A stretch of DNA of 64,000 nucleotides. Origin: an uncultured beta proteobacterium. Lineage in GTDB: Bacteria; Pseudomonadota; Gammaproteobacteria; Burkholderiales; Rhodocyclaceae. Position numbers and translations under genes: made by a program. Location: contig CAIVQO010000043.1 of the NCBI GenBank assembly GCA_903908065.1, positions 1-64,000 of the forward strand. The letters run 5' to 3'. Positions 58,052 to 64,000 of this stretch are shown here, in pieces (the first letter of the stretch is position 1; every line of letters begins with the position of its first letter). The notes under the pieces are model-generated. The model worked only from the letters and a program-made list of their open reading frames with translations. It did no database searches and was not told the DNA's origin.

Positions 58052-59497
58052 ATGAACGCCAAGCGCGCCAAGGCCCACAAGAGCACCACGACCAAGCTCT
58101 TCGTGCTCGACACCAATGTCCTGATGCACGATCCCCTGAGCCTCTTCCGCTTCGAGGAGCACGATATCTACGTGCCGATGATGACCCTGGAAGAGCTCGA
58201 CGCCAACAAGAAGGGCATGTCCGAAGTCGCCCGTAACGCGCGCCAAAGCAGCCGCCTGCTCGACGAAATTGTCTCCGGCGCGGAACACGACATGGCCCAT
58301 GGTATCTCCCTGAGCGGACCTTCGCGAGAACTGGCCACGGGCCGCCTGTTCTTCCAGACCGAAGCCATCAACGGCATCCTGCCCAGTTCCCTGCCGACCG
58401 CCAAGGCTGACAACCAGATCATCGGCGTTGTCATGCACCTCGGGCAGAAGTATCCCAAGCGCCCGGTCATCCTGGTATCGAAAGACATCAACATGCGCAT
58501 CAAGGCCCGCGCACTGGGCCTCGAAGCGCAGGACTATTTCAATGACAAGGTGCTGGAGGACACGGACCTCCTTTACACCGGAACGCGCGAACTTCCCGCC
58601 GACTTTTGGGACACCCACGGCAAGGGCCTGGAGTCCTGGAAAAAGGATAGCCGCACTTATTACCGGATCAAGGGGCCGTTGTGCCCCGAGATGCTGGTCA
58701 ATGAATTCGTCTGGCAGGATGGCCCGCAACCGCTGCAGGCCTGGGTCAAAGTCGGCGCTGGCAAGACGGCGGAACTGGAAACCCTGATCGACTACAGCCA
58801 TGCCAAGAACGCGGTTTGGGGCATCACCGCGCGCAATCGCGAGCAAAATTTTGCGCTCAATCTGCTGATGAATCCGGACATCGATTTCGTCACCCTGCTG
58901 GGGCAGGCTGGCACCGGCAAAACCTTGCTGACACTCGCCGCCGCACTGACGCAAACGCTGGAAACCAAGCTTTTCTCCGAAATCATCATCACCCGCGTCA
59001 CGGTTCCCGTGGGCGAGGACATTGGATTCCTGCCGGGTACGGAAGAGGAAAAAATGACGCCGTGGATGGGCGCACTGGAAGACAACCTCGACGTGCTGAA
59101 TAAGCCCGCCGAAGCGCCCTCCGGTGCCCACGCCGGTGGCAGTTATGGCGGCGACTGGGGGCGTGCGGCGACCATGGACCTGATCCGCAGCCGGATCAAG
59201 GTCAAGTCGCTCAATTTCATGCGCGGCCGCACCTTCCTCAACAAGTTCCTCATCATCGACGAGGCACAAAACCTGACGCCGAAGCAGATGAAGACCCTGA
59301 TCACCCGCGCCGGTCCCGGCACCAAGGTGGTCTGCCTGGGCAACATCGCCCAGATCGATACGCCCTATCTCACGGAAGGCAGTTCAGGCCTCACCTACGT
59401 GGTCGATCGTTTCAAGGGCTGGCCGCACTCCGGGCACGTCACGCTGCAGCGCGGCGAGCGCTCGCGCCTGGCCGAGCACGCCGCCGAAGTCCTTTAG
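58052..59497 (+). CDS. PhoH-family ATPase with N-terminal PIN domain (PhoH2)
   Basis: A 481-residue protein from the ATG at 58052, which follows a strong GGGGGAG ribosome site; an upstream in-frame start has none. The PIN nuclease domain spans about 10-150 (KLFVLDTNVLMHD; VSKDINMRIKARALG). The PhoH/RecD-like ATPase spans about 255-481, with Walker A GQAGTGKTLL near 283 and Walker B FLIIDEAQNLTP near 396. Proteins of this architecture are RNA helicase/RNase toxins or housekeeping RNA enzymes. An adjacent antitoxin (PhoAT) is not seen. It is convergent with dnaB. Confidence 0.88.
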   Translation: MNAKRAKAHKSTTTKLFVLDTNVLMHDPLSLFRFEEHDIYVPMMTLEELDANKKGMSEVARNARQSSRLLDEIVSGAEHDMAHGISLSGPSRELATGRLFFQTEAINGILPSSLPTAKADNQIIGVVMHLGQKYPKRPVILVSKDINMRIKARALGLEAQDYFNDKVLEDTDLLYTGTRELPADFWDTHGKGLESWKKDSRTYYRIKGPLCPEMLVNEFVWQDGPQPLQAWVKVGAGKTAELETLIDYSHAKNAVWGITARNREQNFALNLLMNPDIDFVTLLGQAGTGKTLLTLAAALTQTLETKLFSEIIITRVTVPVGEDIGFLPGTEEEKMTPWMGALEDNLDVLNKPAEAPSGAHAGGSYGGDWGRAATMDLIRSRIKVKSLNFMRGRTFLNKFLIIDEAQNLTPKQMKTLITRAGPGTKVVCLGNIAQIDTPYLTEGSSGLTYVVDRFKGWPHSGHVTLQRGERSRLAEHAAEVL

Positions 59498-59512
59498 CAA
59501 GAGGCGGCCGTC

Positions 59513-61960
59513 TCAGTAGCTTGAGCCGGATGCGTGATTCTCGAAGCGGGTGTACTCACCCAGGAAGGTAAGTCGCACGGTCCCGACCGGACCGTTACGG
59601 TGCTTGCCGATAATCGCCTCGGCGGTTCCCTTGTCCTGGGTATCGGGCTTGTAGTATTCCTCGCGGTACATCATCAGAATGATGTCAGCATCCTGCTCGA
59701 TGGCGCCGGATTCGCGCAAGTCACTCATCAGGGGCCGCTTGTCATTGCGTTCCTCAACCTTTCGCGAGAGCTGGGACAAGGCGATGATCGGGACCTGCAA
59801 CTCCTTGGCCAGAGATTTGATCGACCGCGAAATTTCGGAAATTTCAGTGGCCCGATTTTCCCCTTCGCGGCCGGAACTCATGAGCTGTATGTAATCGATA
59901 ACGATCAGGCCGAGCTTGCCAAACTGGCGATGCAGGCGACGCGCACGCGCACGCAAGTCGGTTGAATTGATCGCACCCGTCTCGTCGATATGGATCGGCG
60001 CCTCGTGCAGCTTGCCCAGCGCCACCGTCATGCGGTCCCATTCGTCATCGGTAAGACGTCCCGTGCGCAATTTGCCCTGATCAATGCGACCGACCGAGGA
60101 AAGGAAGCGCGTGGCGAGCTGGGGGCCGGACATTTCGAGGCTGAATATCGCCACCGGCAAGCGCTGGTCTACGCCGACATGTTCAGCAATGTTCAGAGCA
60201 AAGGCCGTGTTGTGGGTAACGACGTAGTTGTCCGTGAGATAGAGATGGGACGGATGACTGACCGCGATACATTGCGCCGGAGCTGTGGTAACCGGGGAAA
60301 TTGAGGATATTGTCAATCGCTTCTGGCGCTGCCATTTCTCCGGAGCTCGAAGCATTTTTTCCGACATCAGGAACAATGAACGCGGCTCCGGATGAGATAG
60401 ATGACAAACGTAAGCGGTTTTGCCCGCGAAATGCTCGCCCGAGGAAGAACGGAAGTGTGGCTGTTTGGTGGTAATCGAGCACCAACCACCCAGTGAGCGG
60501 ACCAGCGCTGCCACGTCATCGGCCAATTGACGACTGGCGGTGGAGAGGCGAACACTCCCCCATTTCTCGACCCAACCATCGGTATCCAGTAGCCCCCGCA
60601 AAAGATCCAGTCGGACGCTACGTGATGCATTCAGGTAGATCTCGGGAATGAACTTGTTTTCAGACCTACTATTCCAGAGACCGAGTCTGTTCAGGACGTC
60701 CTTCAGTGGATTCCGAACGGATCCACTTACGCTCGCGCGATGACCGCGATTATCCTGGACAATTCGGTAATCGTAACCACCAGCGTAGGCGACCTCCATT
60801 TCAGATCCCACTGCCTCGCGAACACGGGAAAGCATCTCAATTGAGGCGGTCGAAAAGCGCAGGCTGCTTCCCGTAAGGCTTCCATCGCCGAGTAATGCGC
60901 CTAATAGCCAGGCATCCATTGGAACCTCGGTGCTTTCGCCAAAGTCTCCGGTGGGGTAGTCAATCCAGATCCGGTTCTTGTATCGAGCCTTTTCCAGCAG
61001 GCCTATCAGGTCGCGCGTCGAAAGAACTCGCGGTTGCTCCCATCCACGGAATGAAACCTTCCACAAATGTTCAGCGCAACATTCCGCGCTGCGTCCGTCG
61101 GAAAAGGTGACACGATAGATCTGCTTTACTCCCTGCGGGAAGACTCCTGTAACCACGGATGGATGACCATCAATCGAGGCAAGCGTGTCCCCAACCGAAA
61201 TGTCACCCATGCGAACCCAGCCCGCGAGTGTTTTTATTTTCGCATTGAGGGGTTGGGCCTTCCCCATTGAGGGCCTGCCGGCAACGACAATCATGTCGCC
61301 GGGTTGCAAACCGGAGGTCATCTTGTCGAGATCGACAAATCCGGTGGCGACCCCCGTGATGTCCGACTGGCTATCGCGTGCGAGCAATTCCTCCATACGC
61401 TCGACCACCTCGCCCAAGAGTGGCTGGATGGCGACAAAACCGTTGCTGTTGCGATTTCCTGCTTCGGCAATCTGGAAGATGCGCTGTTCGGCATCGTCCA
61501 GCAGTTGCTTGACATCGCGCCCAGCCGGATTCAGCGCATTGCCGGCGATCTCGTCGCCTACCGTTACCAGTTGCCGCAGGATGGCGCGCTCACGAACAAT
61601 TTCCGCATAGCGTCGGATATTTGCGGCCGACGGCGTTGCATTGGCGATTTCGCCCAGGTAGGCGAGCCCACCGGTCTGATCTACCTCGTTTGACGCCTCG
61701 ATCGATTCATAGACGGTCACCACATCAGCGGGCCGGCCGTTCTGGATCAGCTTGCCGATGTGACGGAAGATGCGGCGGTGATCATCGCGGTAAAAATCAG
61801 TTTCGCGCACCACGTCACCGATCCGATCCCAGGCTGCGTTATCGATCAGCAGACCGCCGATCAGCGACTGTTCAGCCTCGATCGAATGCGGTGGCAGTTT
61901 AAGTGCAGCGACCTGTGAATCAGTGGCTTGCGGGGGATTGAACGCGCGGACTTGGGCCAT
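59513..61960 (-). CDS. dnaB: Replicative DNA helicase DnaB, intein-containing precursor
   Basis: An 815-residue precursor. After removal of residues 235-584 the extein is 465 residues, normal for DnaB. The N-terminal collar domain is about residues 1-170. The P-loop is split: GRPSMGK (228-234) resumes as TAFALNIAEHV from 585. Later helicase motifs are intact: Walker B LIVIDYIQLM (685-694), SQLSRKVEER, and the C-terminal KHRNGPVGTV. Unspliced protein cannot bind ATP properly, so splicing is needed for the main replicative helicase. It starts at the ATG at 61960 behind a promoter candidate and an iteron array, and is convergent with phoH. Confidence 0.95.
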   Translation of the reverse strand: MAQVRAFNPPQATDSQVAALKLPPHSIEAEQSLIGGLLIDNAAWDRIGDVVRETDFYRDDHRRIFRHIGKLIQNGRPADVVTVYESIEASNEVDQTGGLAYLGEIANATPSAANIRRYAEIVRERAILRQLVTVGDEIAGNALNPAGRDVKQLLDDAEQRIFQIAEAGNRNSNGFVAIQPLLGEVVERMEELLARDSQSDITGVATGFVDLDKMTSGLQPGDMIVVAGRPSMGKAQPLNAKIKTLAGWVRMGDISVGDTLASIDGHPSVVTGVFPQGVKQIYRVTFSDGRSAECCAEHLWKVSFRGWEQPRVLSTRDLIGLLEKARYKNRIWIDYPTGDFGESTEVPMDAWLLGALLGDGSLTGSSLRFSTASIEMLSRVREAVGSEMEVAYAGGYDYRIVQDNRGHRASVSGSVRNPLKDVLNRLGLWNSRSENKFIPEIYLNASRSVRLDLLRGLLDTDGWVEKWGSVRLSTASRQLADDVAALVRSLGGWCSITTKQPHFRSSSGEHFAGKTAYVCHLSHPEPRSLFLMSEKMLRAPEKWQRQKRLTISSISPVTTAPAQCIAVSHPSHLYLTDNYVVTHNTAFALNIAEHVGVDQRLPVAIFSLEMSGPQLATRFLSSVGRIDQGKLRTGRLTDDEWDRMTVALGKLHEAPIHIDETGAINSTDLRARARRLHRQFGKLGLIVIDYIQLMSSGREGENRATEISEISRSIKSLAKELQVPIIALSQLSRKVEERNDKRPLMSDLRESGAIEQDADIILMMYREEYYKPDTQDKGTAEAIIGKHRNGPVGTVRLTFLGEYTRFENHASGSSY
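60209..61258 (-). other. Class 3-type intein with LAGLIDADG endonuclease in DnaB
   Basis: A 350-residue intein (precursor residues Ala235-Asn584) interrupts the P-loop lysine/threonine junction. It begins with Ala, not Cys or Ser. Block B reads CAEHLW, with His298 and Trp300. Block F has Cys564 in PAQCIAV. The ending is VVTHN with Thr585 as +1 residue. This Trp / block-F Cys / +1 Thr set defines class 3 inteins, where the block F cysteine starts the acyl transfer. Two homing-endonuclease motifs are present: WLLGALLGDGSL (351-362) and LLRGLLDTDGW (453-463), both with the acidic residue. The DNA appears slightly richer in AT than the flanks. Confidence 0.9.
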
Positions 61961-61984
61961 CGACTTCTCCGAAGTGAAGCGAAC

Positions 61985-62013
61985 AGTCTAGTCCTCAGCC
62001 GGTTCCATGTTAA
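61985..62013 (-). promoter_or_regulatory. Candidate promoter of dnaB
   Basis: On the minus strand TTAACA (62008-62013), a 17-bp spacer and TAGACT (61985-61990) give a transcript with a leader of about 20 nt before the ATG. The match is five and four of six. The iteron array abuts the -35 box directly. Confidence 0.45.
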
Positions 62014-62057
62014 GTGCACAAGCTGTGCAAATGCTGTGCATAAGTCGTGCAAATCCG
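62014..62057. repeat. Four 11-bp iterons upstream of dnaB
   Basis: GTGCA occurs at 62014, 62025, 62036 and 62047, exactly 11 bp apart, within repeats GTGCACAAGCT, GTGCAAATGCT, GTGCATAAGTC and GTGCAAATCCG. On the minus strand the units read TNTGCAC, one as TTATGCACA, a single change from the DnaA box TTATCCACA. The near-helical spacing places every copy on roughly the same DNA face. The array ends at the -35 box of the dnaB promoter candidate, suggesting cooperative regulator binding. Confidence 0.65.
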
Positions 62058-62146
62058 GATCGGCAACTTGATTCCCAACACGGCAAATCCATTTGGGAAC
62101 ACCGCAATCTATTGCACGGCGAGACAATCTGGGAGAGGCTGGAAGC

Positions 62147-63967
62147 TCAGTGTGCGGCAGGCTGGTATTCCGGCACCCGCTGCCGTAGTCCATCCTTGAC
62201 ATCGGCTTCGTCACGCCACGGCATCTCGAGCCATGCCTCCAGGGACTTCAGCCATTCTGTGTCAGGTATCGCCGACGGTTTTGCAATACGTAACTTGGGA
62301 TGGGGTGTTGGGAGTGTCGATTCACCGTCTGCGAGCAACTCTTCGTAAAGTTTTTCACCTGGTCGCAACCCGGTGAACTCGATACGAATATCTTCTTCGT
62401 TGAATCCGGAAAGCCGAATCATGTCGCGGGCGAGGTCAACGATTCTTACCGGCTCCCCCATGTCGAGCACGAACACCCGACCGCCCTCGGCGTCACGAGC
62501 CGCCATCAGGCCCGCTTGCAGTACCAACTGCGCTGCCTCCGGAATCAACATAAAGTAGCGAATGATCTCCGGATGGGTAACGGTTACCGGTCCACCGCGC
62601 AGAATCTGCTCACGAAACAGAGGAATCACACTTCCCGAGGAACCGAGCACATTTCCGAATCGGACCATGACAAAGCGCGTCCCCTGCGTCTGAGCCTGCA
62701 TTGCCTGGCACACGACCTCTGCCAAGCGCTTGCTCGCCCCCATCACGTTAGTCGGGTTGACCGCCTTGTCGGTGGAAATCAGAACGAACTCACCGACGCC
62801 CGCGTCCTGGGCTGCACGCGCCACCGTCAAGGTCCCCTGCACATTGTTTTTTATCGCTTCCCAGGCATTTGCGCATTCCATAAGCGGTACATGCTTATAA
62901 GCGGCGGCATGAAACACAACGTCGGGCCGAAACCTGGCAAACACGGACTTCATGCGTTCGGCATCCTTGACATCACCAATCACGCAGGAAACGGAGCGAC
63001 CGGAAAACTCCTGTTCGATGCTGTAGAGCGCAAACTCGGACTGCTCGACAAAGACCATCATGCCCGGCTTGAAACGGTTGATCTGGCGACAAAGCTCTGA
63101 ACCGATCGACCCCCCGGCACCGGTGATCAATACCGTCTTGCCCTGCAACAATTCTGATAAACCAGCTTCGTCCAGTTCAACGCGATCACGGCCCAGCAAG
63201 TCCTCCAGTTCCACTTTGCGGATCGAGGAAATGGCGACCCGCCCAGTGAGCAGGTCGTCAAGCGAAGGCACGGTCATTGCGGCCAGGCCCGCCGAGGCAA
63301 TGGCTTCCGTTGTCCGACGCCGCTCCGCCACAGACGCCGCTGGCATAGCAATGATCGCCGAGCGGGCTTCCGATCGCTCGGCATGCGAGCGAATCTGATC
63401 GATCCCTCCCAGAATGGGAACCCCGCCCAATCGCCGGCCCGCTTGGGATGACACCGGTTCGATGATGCCCACTACGCGCCAAACCCGACTGGTTTCCAGC
63501 TCCTTGATCAGTCGCATCGCAGTTTCGTCAGTCCCGACGATCAATACCGGTGTGCCAACGCCAGTACGCCGGAGGAAAAAGTGACCATCTTTCCAGGCAC
63601 GGTAGGTGAAACGTACCCCCCCCATCAAAAGAACCAGCAGCAAGGGTCCCAGAATGAAAACCGATCTCGGCACCAACGTAAGCTGTTGCGTCATGACCAA
63701 AGCGGCCGGTGTCGCCAGGCCCGCAACGCCGCAGGCAATGAGAATTCGCTTCAGGTCAGAGACGCTGGCAAATCGCCATAATCCTCGATAAAGGCCAAAG
63801 GCGTAAAAAACGCCTCCCTGCACTGGCAGGACGACGATCAGCGCCGACCACATCGAGCGACTGAACTCTTGCGGAATGTCGAGATTGAACCGCAGCCAGA
63901 AGGCGCCTAACCACGCCAGAACCACCATGGCGAGATCGTGAAGGAATATCAACGCACTGCGTCTCAT
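62147..63967 (-). CDS. Nucleotide-sugar 4,6-dehydratase, membrane type (WbpM/PglF/CapD family)
   Basis: A 606-residue protein. Four N-terminal transmembrane helices (about 1-110) are followed by a first Rossmann-like region (LIVGTDETAM) and a C-terminal SDR domain with TGAGGSIGSELCRQ (near 282-295). The FVLISTDKAVNPTNVMG motif near 395 and ASKRLAEVVCQA carry the catalytic residues. It should convert UDP-GlcNAc to the 4-keto-6-deoxy sugar used for bacillosamine/QuiNAc/FucNAc. The tyrosine of the usual YxxxK is replaced by a methionine-type residue (NVMGASK), as in the WbpM group. It lies upstream of dnaB in the same direction; what precedes it is outside the window. Confidence 0.85.
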   Translation of the reverse strand: MRRSALIFLHDLAMVVLAWLGAFWLRFNLDIPQEFSRSMWSALIVVLPVQGGVFYAFGLYRGLWRFASVSDLKRILIACGVAGLATPAALVMTQQLTLVPRSVFILGPLLLVLLMGGVRFTYRAWKDGHFFLRRTGVGTPVLIVGTDETAMRLIKELETSRVWRVVGIIEPVSSQAGRRLGGVPILGGIDQIRSHAERSEARSAIIAMPAASVAERRRTTEAIASAGLAAMTVPSLDDLLTGRVAISSIRKVELEDLLGRDRVELDEAGLSELLQGKTVLITGAGGSIGSELCRQINRFKPGMMVFVEQSEFALYSIEQEFSGRSVSCVIGDVKDAERMKSVFARFRPDVVFHAAAYKHVPLMECANAWEAIKNNVQGTLTVARAAQDAGVGEFVLISTDKAVNPTNVMGASKRLAEVVCQAMQAQTQGTRFVMVRFGNVLGSSGSVIPLFREQILRGGPVTVTHPEIIRYFMLIPEAAQLVLQAGLMAARDAEGGRVFVLDMGEPVRIVDLARDMIRLSGFNEEDIRIEFTGLRPGEKLYEELLADGESTLPTPHPKLRIAKPSAIPDTEWLKSLEAWLEMPWRDEADVKDGLRQRVPEYQPAAH

Positions 63968-64000
63968 GCGGCCATGCCCGTTTCTGCCCAGCGTAGATCA

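Noticed and set aside
57716-59269. A 517-codon minus-strand open frame opposite phoH
   Set aside because: The plus strand encodes an unmistakable PIN/PhoH protein. The antisense product has no recognisable motif.
60209-61258. A free-standing homing endonuclease gene inside dnaB
   Set aside because: The frame is continuous with dnaB on both sides, with splice-site residues at each junction. It is an intein, not a separate gene or a group I intron.
62014-62057. Possible CRISPR-like array
   Set aside because: Units are only 11 bp with no spacers of 25-40 bp and no cas genes nearby. They are iterons, not a CRISPR.

Overview
The window reads as a chromosomal segment of a Gram-negative betaproteobacterium. 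The evidence is the truB-rbfA-infB-nusA-rimP order, an alaA-hom-thrC cluster, DksA, and Wza/Wzc-type and Arn envelope pathways. An anaerobic/aromatic-degrading Rhodocyclales-like relative is a reasonable guess, but this is inference from gene content and not a measured placement. GC is high throughout, except for AT-rich patches near 145-330, 35940-35975 and a milder dip inside the dnaB intein.

Region 1 (1-16.9 kb) is an exopolysaccharide (EPS) locus. It opens with the end of an IS3-family element and debris: a truncated glycosyltransferase and an orphan reading frame. A nucleotide-sugar dehydrogenase, a MarR-type EPS regulator with tandem upstream dyads and a DegT-family sugar aminotransferase follow on the minus strand. 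A FecR-domain secreted protein and a Wzy/WaaL-type membrane protein run on the plus strand. Back on the minus strand come a Wza-like exporter, a Wzc-type tyrosine autokinase, its PHP-type phosphatase and a TPR membrane protein as a coupled run, preceded by an outer-membrane barrel. A Sel1 / lytic transglycosylase / Sel1 / WecA-type initiating transferase block lies upstream of that. The locus abuts a tRNA-Pro(UGG) gene.

Region 2 (17-33 kb) is housekeeping: dksA, pnp, rpsO, truB, rbfA, infB, nusA, rimP, then rluB, scpB, scpA, trpS, an M50 protease, a YciO/Sua5 protein, a PHP phosphoesterase and an alpha/beta hydrolase.

Region 3 (33-36 kb) is a catabolic pair, a fused aryl-CoA monooxygenase/old-yellow-enzyme reductase and a RidA protein, behind a strong promoter overlapped by a perfect palindrome.

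Region 4 (36-45.4 kb) holds rfbBACD for dTDP-L-rhamnose, then parE and parC with an HD-GYP gene between them, and a 45-residue membrane protein.

Region 5 (45.4-49.8 kb) is threonine/alanine metabolism (alaA, a GNAT gene, hom, thrC).

Region 6 (50.1-58 kb) is a tightly overlapping plus-strand operon for 4-amino-4-deoxy-L-arabinose modification of lipid A, with ArnA split into two genes, ending in a peroxiredoxin.

Region 7 (58-64 kb) has a PhoH-family ATPase, then dnaB interrupted in its P-loop by a 350-residue intein, and a FlaA1/WbpM-type sugar dehydratase. The intein shows the Trp/Cys/Thr signature of class 3 inteins and LAGLIDADG endonuclease motifs. The dnaB promoter candidate is preceded by four 11-bp iterons.

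The most notable items are the class 3 DnaB intein, the phased iterons before dnaB, the operator-controlled aryl-CoA monooxygenase pair, the HD-GYP gene between the topoisomerase IV genes, the split arn operon, and the damaged end of the EPS locus beside an IS element.
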